DNA of 64,000 bases from Altibacter sp. (GCF_019913785.1 NZ_JAIOHK010000063.1:62001-126000), one strand, 5' to 3'. Positions 7,636 through 17,870 are shown, counted from the first letter of the stretch. Numbers and translations are program-made. Notes: generated by a model not told the origin, from the letters alone.

Positions 7636-10455
7636 CTATTGTACTTTCAAATATGCTTTAATCGCTTCAACATCCTCTTTAAGTGCTTCAATTTCGACTT
7701 TTTGATTTTCAATAATAATCTGTTGCTCTTGTATAGCTTTAATGGCAATAGTTCCAAAACCTGAATAATCTAGCATATAGGGGGATTCTTCGTCACTAGA
7801 ATAAGAAGGTTTTTTAACTAGTTCTGGAAATATTTTTTCTATATCTTGGGCAATGAACCCTAAATATTTTTTTGAATTAGTTTGATCTTTAAAATTGTAA
7901 TCCACAACTTTAAGTAATTTAACTTTTCCTAAGACTTCATCAACTTCAGAAATGTTTGTTTTCAAATTTCTATCCGAAAGAGCAGTATAATTACCTGAAA
8001 CATCATCAAAACTGCCTCGAACCGCATTGTTAAATAAGATGTATAGATCATTTGTAGAATAGGTATAAAAATGCCATCTATCTGCATCTGTAGCATTTGA
8101 AATAGATAATCCGTTTGTTGTGCCTGTGGGATGATTAACGTGTAACGAAGTAGCAGGAGTTGCAGTACCAATACCAGCAAAGTTACTTATGTACATCCTA
8201 CCTAAATAATAACCAGCGTAACTACCGGCCTTTTGAACATCTGAATATACCCCATAATGGGTTCCTCCTGCTGTAGTTTCAATTATACTATAGGAGCCAT
8301 ATTTATTTCCGGTATTTGTGCCGGTTAAACGATTATAAATAGCATAGTGAGGATTAATTCCTGTACCTCTAATATAATTGTACAGCCCATATTGTATCCC
8401 TGACCCAGCACTAGGGTTGTCATTATATATACCATAATGATCTCCAGAGCCTGTACTATTTAAAAGAATATACGAGCCATAATGTGTATTATTTGCGGCA
8501 ACTCCAACCTGCGTATAATTACCGTATTGAATACCGGAACCGCTTCCACCTAAATTATTATACGTGCCGTAATGAACTCCAGAGCCTGTATTAACAATGT
8601 TGTTATTTATTCCATATTGCTCTCCATTTCCACTACCTGTTAAAAACGAATATACCCCGAAATGATCCCCACTACCGGAGCCCTCAAGTCTATTGTATAT
8701 ACCTCGATGAATAGCATTGCCCGTATTTGTTATTAAATTTTCTATCCCGTATTGCAATCCGGAACCAGAACCGGCAATTGTATTTGTAACTCCAATATGA
8801 GTACCACTTCCAGAATTACTCAAATTGTTAAGGACTCCTTGATGAATACCATTACCCGCTCCGTTAAATACATTTCTAACTCCAATATGTTCACCTGTTC
8901 CAGTGCCATTTAAATTATTATTCACTGTATAATGTGGACCATTACCTGAACCCGATATAATATTTACAGTTCCCAATAGTAGACCAGATCCATCAATAAT
9001 TGAATTTTGAGCAGCAGCCATTGTTGAAGAACCACCTCCAGAAATATTAATTTGCGATCCTATTTTGAGACTATTACCGGTATTAGTTATATCTATTTGG
9101 CTTCCAATCTGCGGACCAGTCCCTGTTCCAGCAAGTTCAATATACTTACCAAAATGGGTGCCACTGCCACTTCCCGAAAGTTCCGAGTAGGTTCCATAAT
9201 GATTACCAGTACCCAATCCATCTAATGAATTGTACGTGCCGTAATGAATTCCCGTACCATTACCCGAAAGATGATTGCTAACTCCTGTATGTGTTTGATC
9301 GCCGGAATTATTAATAATTTGAGATGTCCCAATCTGTGGGCCAGTACCACCACCAGATATATAGTTTTCTGTACCTATATGAATGCCTGAACCACCTCCG
9401 TCTATTCTAAAATATGCTCCTGTATGTCGGTCATCTCCAGAGTTATCAATATCAGTATAATTACCATATTGAACACCTGTTCCAGTTCCTGTTAATCGGG
9501 TCCAATTTCCAGTATGTGTATTGGTTCCTGAACCGCTTAAAACATTGTACGATCCTATATGCAATCCATTGCCAGAGTTAGAAATGGTATTATATGTACC
9601 GCGCTGTATACCATCTCCACTGCCCGCTAGTCGAATATCGGACCCATTATGTACGCCAGAACCATTTCCTTGTAAATTTATATATTGCCCTGAGTGCAGC
9701 CCATCTCCTGAATTAGCAATAATGACCCTATTTCCAATTTGAGTGCCAATACCGGTACCGGAAAGCAGACTATAAGTTCCATAATGATCTCCAGAGCCTG
9801 TGTTGACTAGGTCACTTCTTATTCCATATTGAATGCCATCACCAGTACCTAATAATTGAGAAAATACGCCATAATGATCCCCAGTTCCATTATTGGCCAC
9901 CCTGCCATACAGGCCAATATGTGTATCGTCAGCCGAATTTGTAACTTCAGAAAGCAATCCGTAGGTGGGCACATTTGTAGAACCATTCATACGTATGGAG
10001 ACACCACGACCCCCATTGGGTGCTTCCACTTCTAAAGGCCAATCGGCTGTAGTCTTACCAATGGCCACATTTCCCATGGTATACATATCGTCGGTAATAT
10101 CATTCGGTGCGACCGTGGTGCCCTCTTCGTACCAATCAATGTCCTCAGTAGCCGTTAATGAAGTGGTTAATCGTTCCCATGTGGCACCATTAAAATAATA
10201 GTATCCTACCCCACTCCCGCCGGTAGTACCGGCATTGGTATTGTATATCAGTAAACCTGTGGCTGCCGTGTTAACACCATCGATCATGGTATCGGTAACA
10301 TCTCCCAAGGAAACCTGAGGGATTAATATTCCCTTATTCGACGCGGAAATATCCATTACGGAGGACGGATCCGGAACCACAGTTCCAATTCCAACTTGAG
10401 CATTAGAAGTAATTAGTGAAATAAGCGCAGTTAATACTAGAACAATCCTTATCAT
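7636..10455 (-). CDS. Large secreted repeat protein with C-terminal tail-fibre (S74-like) chaperone domain
   Basis: This 939-residue protein has a signal peptide (MIRIVLVLTALISLITSNA), the flavobacterial start QVGIGTVVPDPSSVMDIS, and a region near residues 60-140 common in such proteins. It then carries 38 tandem imperfect 15-residue repeats (about 160-735) of the form G-x-G-x-G-x-(H/Q)-x-G-x-Y-N-x-(L/I)-x. The C-terminus SDRNLKTNISEV... LGFIAQDIEKIFPELV fits the intramolecular chaperone (peptidase S74) domain of tail-fibre-like proteins, ending in a coiled coil. The period predicts a regular beta-solenoid stalk. It is probably a trimeric surface fibre or adhesin; that role is inferred. No T9SS sorting domain is visible. 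The gene stands alone. Confidence 0.87.
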   Translation of the reverse strand: MIRIVLVLTALISLITSNAQVGIGTVVPDPSSVMDISASNKGILIPQVSLGDVTDTMIDGVNTAATGLLIYNTNAGTTGGSGVGYYYFNGATWERLTTSLTATEDIDWYEEGTTVAPNDITDDMYTMGNVAIGKTTADWPLEVEAPNGGRGVSIRMNGSTNVPTYGLLSEVTNSADDTHIGLYGRVANNGTGDHYGVFSQLLGTGDGIQYGIRSDLVNTGSGDHYGTYSLLSGTGIGTQIGNRVIIANSGDGLHSGQYINLQGNGSGVHNGSDIRLAGSGDGIQRGTYNTISNSGNGLHIGSYNVLSGSGTNTHTGNWTRLTGTGTGVQYGNYTDIDNSGDDRHTGAYFRIDGGGSGIHIGTENYISGGGTGPQIGTSQIINNSGDQTHTGVSNHLSGNGTGIHYGTYNSLDGLGTGNHYGTYSELSGSGSGTHFGKYIELAGTGTGPQIGSQIDITNTGNSLKIGSQINISGGGSSTMAAAQNSIIDGSGLLLGTVNIISGSGNGPHYTVNNNLNGTGTGEHIGVRNVFNGAGNGIHQGVLNNLSNSGSGTHIGVTNTIAGSGSGLQYGIENLITNTGNAIHRGIYNRLEGSGSGDHFGVYSFLTGSGNGEQYGINNNIVNTGSGVHYGTYNNLGGSGSGIQYGNYTQVGVAANNTHYGSYILLNSTGSGDHYGIYNDNPSAGSGIQYGLYNYIRGTGINPHYAIYNRLTGTNTGNKYGSYSIIETTAGGTHYGVYSDVQKAGSYAGYYLGRMYISNFAGIGTATPATSLHVNHPTGTTNGLSISNATDADRWHFYTYSTNDLYILFNNAVRGSFDDVSGNYTALSDRNLKTNISEVDEVLGKVKLLKVVDYNFKDQTNSKKYLGFIAQDIEKIFPELVKKPSYSSDEESPYMLDYSGFGTIAIKAIQEQQIIIENQKVEIEALKEDVEAIKAYLKVQ

Positions 10456-10622
10456 GTCTATAAAATTTAGAATGTAGGGAAAGTTAAAGTAAGACGGGAT
10501 TCAAATATAACATATTCAAAGTAAACACAATAGGGGAAAATCCCTGTATTTTTTGGTAAAAATACTGCTATTTGCATACGAGTCTACAAAATCGTAACAT
10601 TACATTTCCAAAAATTCCAACT

Positions 10623-12119
10623 ATGCAAAGCCAAGACATTAAACCAAGAGAGCCGCAAGACGAACACATTGTAGAAAATAAAGAACTCAATATTTGGGAA
10701 GCACTTATACCGGTTATCGCATTGGTTCTCATGCTCTTCTTTAACGTAAAATATGCCTTCGGAGATGATGCCCTATCCGGCAGTAATCAGTTTATTCTAT
10801 TGCTTGGGGCGGCAGTAGCAGCCATCGTTGGATTCTTCAACAAAGTCTCTTATAAACAAATGCTGGATGAAGTAGCAGAAAATGTAAAGTCCACAACAGG
10901 CGCCTTGCTTATTCTTTTATTTGTTGGTTCATTAGCAGGTACATGGCTCATTAGCGGTATTATTCCATCCATGATCTATTATGGTCTTCAGCTATTGAGT
11001 CCGGAAATATTTTTACCTGCCTGTGTTATCATTTGTGCTATTATTTCGGTAGCAACGGGTAGTTCTTGGACGACTTCAGCAACGGTAGGAATTGCCTTGG
11101 TTGGCATTGGAAGTGCCCTAGGGTTTAATCCGGGGATGACAGCCGGAGCGGTTATTTCCGGGGCTTATTTTGGGGATAAGATGTCACCGTTAAGTGACAC
11201 AACCAACCTAGCGCCCGCCATGGCCGGAGGCGAATTGTTTTCGCATATTAAATATATGACATATACTACGGTGCCTACGATTATACTTACATTAATAATC
11301 TTTATCATTCTTGGCTTGTCCATAGACGTACAGGGTACTACAGACACATCGGCCATGTTAGCATCTATAAAAGAATCTTTTACTATTAGTCCGTGGCTGT
11401 TTATTGTACCTGTTTTGGTGGTCGTCCTGATTGTAAAGAAAACACCACCGCTAGTCGCACTGCTAGCCGGAACCCTATTGGGCGGTATATTCGCGCTAAT
11501 TTTTCAGCCGGAAATAGTCAAAACAATCGCAGGTGCAGATAAGCTTACTTTTTTAAGCGGATACCAAGGGGTGATGAATGCAATGACAGTAGATACGGCT
11601 ATTGAAACATCCAATGCCAGCTTGAACGACCTGTTCTCATCTGGAGGGATGGCCGGAATGTTAGGTACTATTTGGTTGATCGTTTGTGCCATGGTTTTTG
11701 GTGGTGTGATGGACGCAATTGGTGCGCTTTCAAAAATTAGTAATGCCGTATTGAACCTATTCGATTCTATCTTTGGCTTGTTTGTAAGTACGGTCATAAG
11801 CTGTGTAGGCCTGAACGCATTAGCTTCAGACCAATACCTGGCAATCGTCATTCCGGGTAGGATGTATGCCAAAGCATTTAAAGATAAAAATTTGGCTCCC
11901 GAAAATTTAAGTCGGACCTTGGAAGATTCGGGAACTGTAACTTCAGTACTTGTCCCTTGGAATACCTGTGGCGCCTATCAGAGTGGCGTGCTTGGAGTAG
12001 ATACTTTGTCCTACGCCGGCTATGCCTTCTTTAACTGGATAAGTCCGTTTACCACACTTATTTTTGCAGGATTCAGAATAAAAATCAAACAACTTAACGG
12101 AGGGTATTTGCCTAGGTAA
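10623..12119 (+). CDS. nhaC: Na+/H+ antiporter NhaC family
   Basis: This roughly 498-residue inner-membrane antiporter exchanges Na+ for H+. It has many hydrophobic segments and the family hallmarks SSWTTSATVGIALVGIG and ISGAYFGDKMSPLSDTTNLAPA (residues about 175-225), plus a second ion-site region ending LEDSGTVTSVLVPWNTCGAYQ. I use the ATG giving MQSQDIKPREP; a TTG 51 nt upstream would add an unlikely leader. Na+/H+ exchange fits a marine organism. It stands alone between the repeat protein and the peroxiredoxin. NhaC homologues can also transport other substrates (e.g. malate-Na+/lactate), so the exact ion pair is inferred. Confidence 0.92.
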   Translation: MQSQDIKPREPQDEHIVENKELNIWEALIPVIALVLMLFFNVKYAFGDDALSGSNQFILLLGAAVAAIVGFFNKVSYKQMLDEVAENVKSTTGALLILLFVGSLAGTWLISGIIPSMIYYGLQLLSPEIFLPACVIICAIISVATGSSWTTSATVGIALVGIGSALGFNPGMTAGAVISGAYFGDKMSPLSDTTNLAPAMAGGELFSHIKYMTYTTVPTIILTLIIFIILGLSIDVQGTTDTSAMLASIKESFTISPWLFIVPVLVVVLIVKKTPPLVALLAGTLLGGIFALIFQPEIVKTIAGADKLTFLSGYQGVMNAMTVDTAIETSNASLNDLFSSGGMAGMLGTIWLIVCAMVFGGVMDAIGALSKISNAVLNLFDSIFGLFVSTVISCVGLNALASDQYLAIVIPGRMYAKAFKDKNLAPENLSRTLEDSGTVTSVLVPWNTCGAYQSGVLGVDTLSYAGYAFFNWISPFTTLIFAGFRIKIKQLNGGYLPR

Positions 12120-12158
12120 AAACGCACTAACTTTCACATAAATTTAAGTGTCTTATCA

Positions 12159-12189
12159 TTGTGTTTTGCTTTTTGAAGTCGTACTTTTG
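12159..12189 (+). promoter_or_regulatory. Bacteroidota-type promoter of the peroxiredoxin gene
   Basis: TTG at 12159-12161 and TACTTTTG at 12182-12189 are separated by 20 nt. This fits the -33 TTG / -7 TAnnTTTG pattern, about 40 nt before the ATG. Confidence 0.6.
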
Positions 12190-12228
12190 CAGGCTGAAAA
12201 CAAGTACTAAAATTCAAAAAATATCACA

Positions 12229-12873
12229 ATGGCATTCGTAGGAAAAAAATTCCCAAATCTAAGTGTTACCGCAACCGATAAAACAGGCGTTACACAAAAA
12301 ATAAATATCTTGTCCAAAGCACAAACGGAAGGTAAAAAAATACTCCTTTTTTGGTATCCTAAAGACTTCACCTTTGTGTGTCCAACCGAATTACACGCAT
12401 TTCAAGCTGCCTTGGGTGAATTCGAAAAAAGAAACACCTTGGTGATTGGCGCTTCTTGCGATACTGCTGAAGTGCATTTTGCATGGCTGAATACTCCTAA
12501 AAATCACGGAGGGATTGAAGGCGTTACCTACCCTATCCTTGCAGACAGCAACCGAAACCTTTCATCGCAATTAGATATTTTAGATATCACCAACGAACGC
12601 TACGATGAAGAAACCGGAAACGTTTTGGTAGACGGTGATAATGTAACCTATCGTGCGACCTATTTGATCGATGAAGAAGGAACCGTATTCCACGAAAGTA
12701 TCAATCACATGCCGCTAGGCAGAAATGTGGCTGAATTTATCCGTTTAATCGATGCATACGCACATGTACAAGAAAATGGTGAAGTATGTCCTGCCAACTG
12801 GCAAGAAGGAGCTACCGCCATGCACGCAGATAGAGATGGTGTTGCCCAATATTTAACGCAACAACTCAATTAA
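12229..12873 (+). CDS. Peroxiredoxin, AhpC/TSA typical 2-Cys type
   Basis: This 214-residue thiol peroxidase reduces H2O2 and organic peroxides. The peroxidatic cysteine is C51 in KDFTFVCPTELHAF and the resolving cysteine is C187 in GEVCPANW, which marks the typical 2-Cys class. SINHMPLGRNVAEFIRLIDA is the usual conserved region before the C-terminus. It has its own Bacteroidota promoter and its own terminator, so it is monocistronic. No ahpF is visible nearby. It acts in the cytoplasm with a thioredoxin-type reductant elsewhere in the genome. Confidence 0.95.
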   Translation: MAFVGKKFPNLSVTATDKTGVTQKINILSKAQTEGKKILLFWYPKDFTFVCPTELHAFQAALGEFEKRNTLVIGASCDTAEVHFAWLNTPKNHGGIEGVTYPILADSNRNLSSQLDILDITNERYDEETGNVLVDGDNVTYRATYLIDEEGTVFHESINHMPLGRNVAEFIRLIDAYAHVQENGEVCPANWQEGATAMHADRDGVAQYLTQQLN

Positions 12874-12913
12874 AAGTATTGTTTAGATAGTTTCGTTTAA
12901 GTTAGATTAGTGT

Positions 12914-12945
12914 AAGCCCGTTTCCATGGAAACGGGCTTTTCATT
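12914..12945 (+). terminator. Rho-independent terminator of the peroxiredoxin gene
   Basis: AAGCCCGTTTCC and GGAAACGGGCTT form a 12-bp stem with a 2-nt loop followed by TTTCATTTT, 40 nt past the stop codon. Confidence 0.88.
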
Positions 12946-13026
12946 TTACTGTATTATAATTTTAAAACTTCATGCTTGTAAATTTCAAAGAATGAACCTA
13001 TCTTTCTTGTTTCTTCCCCACGCTAC

Positions 13027-16000
13027 TTGAGTCAACTAAATACAACTTCAGTGCAAAAGAAATTATGTACCATTTTTATTTTTATTAGCCTCCTCCTATT
13101 CCTGCAACAGAGTTTTGCACAGCAGGAAATCCTCACCTTCAAACAGAGTACCATTGATGACGGACTTTCACAAAATTCGGTCACATGTATCTATCAGGAT
13201 AAATTGGGCTTTATGTGGTTTGGAACGCAGGATGGACTAAATAGATACGATGGGTATACCTATACGCAGTTCAGAAATGAGCGAGGAAATCCAAATAGCA
13301 TAAGCAATAATTATATTTGGGATTTATATGAAGATGATGACCATGTGCTTTGGATCGCAACCTTTGGAGGCGGTTTAAACAGTCTCGATTTACAAACCGG
13401 CGTCATTCATAGATATAAATTGAATCCCGATGACCCTGCTTCTTTTCCCAGTAACCGTTTGTTTTCTATTACTGAGTATCCAAATGGCACACTCTGGCTT
13501 GGTGCCAATGAAGGACTTATCAAATTTGACAAATCATCGGGAGAATCTGAGTTGTTCCTCTCGCACAAAAATTCGGATAAAACACTTCGCGACAACTATA
13601 TTGGTATAGTGACGGCTGACGATAGTGGTAATTTATGGCTCCGAAGTGATTCGGGACTCACGCGTTTCCATACCAAGACACACCAAACAGTGTATTACCA
13701 ACGTAGTCCTTACTCAAATTCGGTTAGCTTGGGAAATGTTTCCGATATACAGTTTGTGAATGGAAAATTGTTGGTTTCTTGTACGACCGGTTTGCTTCAG
13801 ATTGATCCAAAACAAGAGACAGATACGTTGCTTTTGGACGCCTCATCCATTCAGATGGACGACCGAACTCCCGGATTTCGAAATGTACTTCCGTTAAACA
13901 ATAAGCGCTTTGCTATTGGAACCAATATCGGGCTGCTTATATTCGATTCAAAATCCGGTAAAATTAGTACGTTTCAAAGCGATGCTACAGATGACAAAAG
14001 TCTTTCGCACAGCAATGTTTTGTCCCTTCTGAAATCGGATGATGGTGTAATTTGGATAGGAACCCGAAACGGATTAAATAAAATAGAACAGGAAAAACCC
14101 GATTTTATCCATATCCGAAATATTGCCGGAAAAAAAGGACTAAGTAGTAAGAATGTCAACTCCTTTATGGAAGAGAACGACAGCCTGTTCTGGATAAGTA
14201 CGACGGACGGTTTAAATCTTTACGACAAAAAGAACAATTCGTTTACAGTTTTCAGAAAGGAGGATTCTAAAAATAACGAATTACAGACCAATTATGTTCT
14301 CTGTCTTTTTAAAGACTCCAAGGGGAATAAGTGGATGGGTACCCGAAGTAATGGATTTTACAAAATCGATTCTGGAAATAAGATCACTCGTATTAAACCT
14401 GCAAATGCCACTGTGAACAAGACTTCCATTCATTTTATTACCGAAGACAAAGAAGGGTTTATTTGGTTGGGAACTGGCGGAGCCGGTTTATGGAAATACG
14501 ATGTGCAAAAAAATACTATCAAAAAGTACGGCCCTGCAAAAGACGGTACCGGGACAAGTCACTCTTATGTATTTACCATTTTACAGGATAGCTTCGACAA
14601 CCTCTGGTTTGGGACTCCTACGGGTGGATTGAACCTGTTTGATCCGAAAACAGAACGTTTTATCTATTTTCTAAACAACCCTGAAAACAAAAACAGCCTC
14701 AGTAACGATATAATTTTGTCTCTTTATGAAGATGGGCAGAACAACCTATGGATTGGGACAAATGGTGGGTTAAACAAGCTTATTCCTAAACTTAAATCGA
14801 ATATGTTCGATGTGCTTAGTTCAGAAAAGGAAAGAAAAAACGATTCGCTCTTCGTCAATTTTGGACAGGAACAAGGATTTCCCAATGATGTAATTTACGG
14901 AATACTTGAAGACAGTCATCGAAATCTATGGATGTCCACAAACAAAGGGCTTGTGGCCTTTGATATCAAAACGGAACAGGTAGTTAAAACCTTCGATGTG
15001 AGTCAGGGGATTCAAAGCAATGAATTCAACCAAAATGGCTATTATAAGGATCGCAAGGGCTTGTTTTATTTTGGAGGTGTTGACGGCTTTAATATTTTTC
15101 ATCCGGACAGCTTAGTAGGAAATCAATTTGTACCTCCTGTGGTACTTACCGGCATGTCATTATTCAATGAACCTGTAAAAGTTGAAAATCTCATATCTGA
15201 TACCAAAGAAGTTACACTCACGAAAAACCTGCCCTATTTAAAGGCTATTTCACTTTCTTGGAAGCACGATATGATTACCTTCAATTTTGCAGGTCTAAGC
15301 TTTATAAGCCCAGAAAAAAACACCTATCGCTATATGTTGAAGGGTTTTAATGAAGATTGGGTAGCGGCCGGATACGATCGATCTGCCACCTATACTAACC
15401 TCGATCCCGGTGACTATATTTTTAAAGTACAGGCAGCTAACAGCAGTGGGATTTGGAACGAAACCGGCGCCTCATTAAACGTACATATTAGCAATCCTCC
15501 GTGGTTGCGTTGGTATGCGTATCTAGCCTATTTCTTACTTCTTTCGGGACTATTTTACCTTTTTGTACGCCATCGTATTAATCAGGCAACGCAAAAAATA
15601 AAGGTGCAGGCACAGATCGACAAGGCTCGAACACAGGAACGGGAGGCCTTCCGGAAAAGAAGCTCACGTGATTTCCACGATGAGGCCGGTACAAAAATTA
15701 CTCGAATTGCACTAATTTCCGAATTGGTTAAGCTAAACACCGAAGACAAACCCGAAGTTCAAAATCACCTCAAACAAATTGAAGAGAATCTACAAGATCT
15801 CAATGCTGGGATGCGTGATTTTATCTGGGCCTTGGACCCTACCAAGGATAATGCATATGAAACCTTAACGCGATATACCGAATTTGCAGGCAATTTTTGC
15901 GAATATGCAAATATCCAGTTTAAGTCGGAGCCTATATCCGAGTCATTAAAGACTAAAGAACTTAATATGGCAGAACGTCGCCATTTATTAATGATTTTAA

Positions 16001-16260
16001 AAGAAGCCACGAACAATTGCGTAAAACATGGTAAACCAACTACCCTGCATTTTTACATTCAACATCAACCCGGAAAACTCACTTTAAGGCTAAAAGACAA
16101 TGGCAGCGGCTTTGATATAGACCAAGAAAATACGGGGAATGGCCTAAACAACATGCGCGAAAGAGCTGAAGCCCTTGGAGGTGCACTGAAAATTAAATCG
16201 AAAACAAATGGTGGCACCACGCTCACCCTTACCTTGGAAACTACCCGCTTGGGTAATTGA
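13027..16260 (+). CDS. Sensor histidine kinase with Reg_prop beta-propeller and Y_Y_Y domain
   Basis: This protein of about 1077 residues senses a signal, probably outside the inner membrane, with a two-component regulator propeller. Many repeats carry the motif (D)xxGxxWxGTxxGLN; examples are FMWFGTQDGLNRYDGY and LWIATFGGGLN. A Y_Y_Y domain (about 750-830, TYTNLDPGDYIFKVQAAN) and one membrane helix (about 840-860) follow. The cytoplasmic kinase part has the HisKA_3-like box FHDEAGTKITR (His near 884), the N box LKEATNNCVKHG and the G box DNGSGFDIDQENTGNGLNNM. No ATG starts the signal peptide: either TTG at 13027 or GTG at 13051 is used, and the latter gives the more typical MQKKLCTIFIFISLLL. 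The response regulator follows after 45 nt. Confidence 0.93.
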   Translation: MSQLNTTSVQKKLCTIFIFISLLLFLQQSFAQQEILTFKQSTIDDGLSQNSVTCIYQDKLGFMWFGTQDGLNRYDGYTYTQFRNERGNPNSISNNYIWDLYEDDDHVLWIATFGGGLNSLDLQTGVIHRYKLNPDDPASFPSNRLFSITEYPNGTLWLGANEGLIKFDKSSGESELFLSHKNSDKTLRDNYIGIVTADDSGNLWLRSDSGLTRFHTKTHQTVYYQRSPYSNSVSLGNVSDIQFVNGKLLVSCTTGLLQIDPKQETDTLLLDASSIQMDDRTPGFRNVLPLNNKRFAIGTNIGLLIFDSKSGKISTFQSDATDDKSLSHSNVLSLLKSDDGVIWIGTRNGLNKIEQEKPDFIHIRNIAGKKGLSSKNVNSFMEENDSLFWISTTDGLNLYDKKNNSFTVFRKEDSKNNELQTNYVLCLFKDSKGNKWMGTRSNGFYKIDSGNKITRIKPANATVNKTSIHFITEDKEGFIWLGTGGAGLWKYDVQKNTIKKYGPAKDGTGTSHSYVFTILQDSFDNLWFGTPTGGLNLFDPKTERFIYFLNNPENKNSLSNDIILSLYEDGQNNLWIGTNGGLNKLIPKLKSNMFDVLSSEKERKNDSLFVNFGQEQGFPNDVIYGILEDSHRNLWMSTNKGLVAFDIKTEQVVKTFDVSQGIQSNEFNQNGYYKDRKGLFYFGGVDGFNIFHPDSLVGNQFVPPVVLTGMSLFNEPVKVENLISDTKEVTLTKNLPYLKAISLSWKHDMITFNFAGLSFISPEKNTYRYMLKGFNEDWVAAGYDRSATYTNLDPGDYIFKVQAANSSGIWNETGASLNVHISNPPWLRWYAYLAYFLLLSGLFYLFVRHRINQATQKIKVQAQIDKARTQEREAFRKRSSRDFHDEAGTKITRIALISELVKLNTEDKPEVQNHLKQIEENLQDLNAGMRDFIWALDPTKDNAYETLTRYTEFAGNFCEYANIQFKSEPISESLKTKELNMAERRHLLMILKEATNNCVKHGKPTTLHFYIQHQPGKLTLRLKDNGSGFDIDQENTGNGLNNMRERAEALGGALKIKSKTNGGTTLTLTLETTRLGN

Positions 16261-16305
16261 ATTTTAATATTTTGAATCGTATCTTTCTGAAAACTATTGA
16301 ATAAT

Positions 16306-16929
16306 ATGCCAATCATAAAAATTTGCATAGTTGAAGACGATGCATTAATACTGAAATCGCTTCAGCAAGTTTTGAATAATGCCGAAGGATATTCGGTAAC
16401 CGGAACTTTTTTTTCGGCCGAAGCAGCATTGGAAAATTTAAAGGAACATCACCCCGATGTGCTTTTACTCGACATTGATCTTCCCGGTATAAGTGGCATT
16501 GAAGCCATTCCGAAGCTAAAAAAGCTGCAACCCGAACTCAACATCGTGATGCTTACCGTTCATGAGGAATCAGATCTGGTATTTTCTGCTTTACGGCAGG
16601 GGGCTGTTGGATATTTGGTTAAAGGTTCCAATTCGAAGTATTTGCTGCAAGGCATTTCCGAAGTTTTTGAAGGTGGAGCCCCAATGAGCCCATCCATTGC
16701 CAGGCAAGTAATTGCTTCTTTTAAACCCACCAAAGGGAGTGTTCTTAGTGAACGAGAATTGGAAGTGCTTCAAAAACTCAGCAACGGCACCAACAATAAA
16801 CAAATTGCCCAAGATCTATTTGTCTCCACTAACACTATCAAGGCACATATAAAGAATATTTACAAAAAATTGCACGTAAATTCTCGTGCCGAAGCGGTAA
16901 GCAAGGCCATTAAAAGAGGATGGATATAA
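16306..16929 (+). CDS. LuxR/NarL-family response regulator
   Basis: This 207-residue regulator has an N-terminal receiver with acidic pair DD near residues 11-12, phospho-acceptor D56 (LLLDIDLPG) and K109-like VKGS. A C-terminal LuxR helix-turn-helix follows (LSERELEVLQKLSNGTNNKQ to STNTIKAHIKNIYKKL). It is the likely partner of the propeller histidine kinase immediately upstream, which is of the NarX/HisKA_3 type that pairs with NarL regulators. I use the ATG giving MPIIKICIVEDD rather than a TTG three codons earlier. Confidence 0.95.
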   Translation: MPIIKICIVEDDALILKSLQQVLNNAEGYSVTGTFFSAEAALENLKEHHPDVLLLDIDLPGISGIEAIPKLKKLQPELNIVMLTVHEESDLVFSALRQGAVGYLVKGSNSKYLLQGISEVFEGGAPMSPSIARQVIASFKPTKGSVLSERELEVLQKLSNGTNNKQIAQDLFVSTNTIKAHIKNIYKKLHVNSRAEAVSKAIKRGWI

Positions 16930-17110
16930 TAAAATAAAGGGTAAATACATTCAAGGCAATAAACGCCCTAAGGTCTTGTATATCCAATGTATTGTAAATT
17001 CTTCTAGGTAAAAGCTATCGAAAAATGATTAGCAAATTAGTTTTAGACAATCAAAACCTTAAAGAACTTTAGGGACTCATATTAATTATACAGCCTTAAT
17101 TTATAAAAAT

Positions 17111-17791
17111 ATGAATTACAAATTATTACTTATAGCACTGTTGGCAGCAACCCTTTCCCAAGCCCAATCCTTTACAGGAAGTTTCGATTTGATAATAACT
17201 CAGGTATATAATAATGGCAACCAACGGATCGATTCCATTTCATATTATTTTAATGAAACAAAAACAGCCATAATTATACATGCCGAACAAAATCAACCAG
17301 ACTTGCGTTTGGTTTTCAGTCCGGCAGACACTACTATCACCGGGCTATTCGAAATAAAAGACACAAAAGGCGGCTATATCCTGCCAATGAATGAAAAAAA
17401 CTGGCCGGCCATGCATTATGCGCTGCGTGAATACGGAACAGGCCCACGAACGAAGCTTAATTACACGGGCGAGCAAAAAGAAATTAACGGGCTTTGGTGT
17501 TCAGAAATAAACTGCGAAAGCGAAGAGTTTGAAATAAGTGTTTGGGGTACAAACACCATTGAGCTGACTCTAATTCAACTTTTGGCCTACCAAACTGTGG
17601 GAGCAGGAGAAGATACTAAAGCAATTGATATGCTTGACAAATGCGGCATACAATCCTTTGCCATCGAAACAATTTTAAGAGGCAAAAATGACAAGCCCGA
17701 TCTTTCCTTAAAAGTTGAAAATCTTTCAAAAGAAGTCGATACAACTATCTTTTCTGCTAAAGGGCACATCTTGAGTGATATGCGGAAGTAG
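17111..17791 (+). CDS. Secreted hypothetical protein, GLPGLI/DUF4412-like
   Basis: This 226-residue protein has a signal peptide (MNYKLLLIALLAATLSQAQ) followed by FTGSFDLIITQ, a beta-rich start typical of periplasmic DUF4412 or GLPGLI-like proteins. A central segment, GYILPMNEKNWPAMHYALREY, and a CSEINCES Cys pair are visible. The C-terminal region has LLAYQTVGAGEDTKAIDMLDKCG. I cannot assign a function. It follows the two-component pair by 181 nt and could be one of its targets, which is speculation from position. Confidence 0.7.
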   Translation: MNYKLLLIALLAATLSQAQSFTGSFDLIITQVYNNGNQRIDSISYYFNETKTAIIIHAEQNQPDLRLVFSPADTTITGLFEIKDTKGGYILPMNEKNWPAMHYALREYGTGPRTKLNYTGEQKEINGLWCSEINCESEEFEISVWGTNTIELTLIQLLAYQTVGAGEDTKAIDMLDKCGIQSFAIETILRGKNDKPDLSLKVENLSKEVDTTIFSAKGHILSDMRK

Positions 17792-17811
17792 AATTAAAAG
17801 TATTTTAATTC
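17791..17811. other. Perfect AT-rich inverted repeat after the stop codon
   Basis: GAATTAAAA and TTTTAATTC form a 9-bp stem with a 3-nt loop starting at the stop codon of the preceding gene. It may be a weak terminator; it is GC-poor and not followed by a T-tract. Confidence 0.4.
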
Positions 17812-17870
17812 CAAGGTGCGAGTCGTCGTTACGTACGTGCCGAGGAGAAGGTTTCAGAAAAAACTCAAGT

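Noticed and set aside
7962..9742. Regular 45-nt spaced repeats suggesting a CRISPR array or DNA tandem repeat
   Set aside because: The periodicity is the 15-residue protein repeat of the 939-residue gene. The repeats are not identical and no cas genes are nearby.
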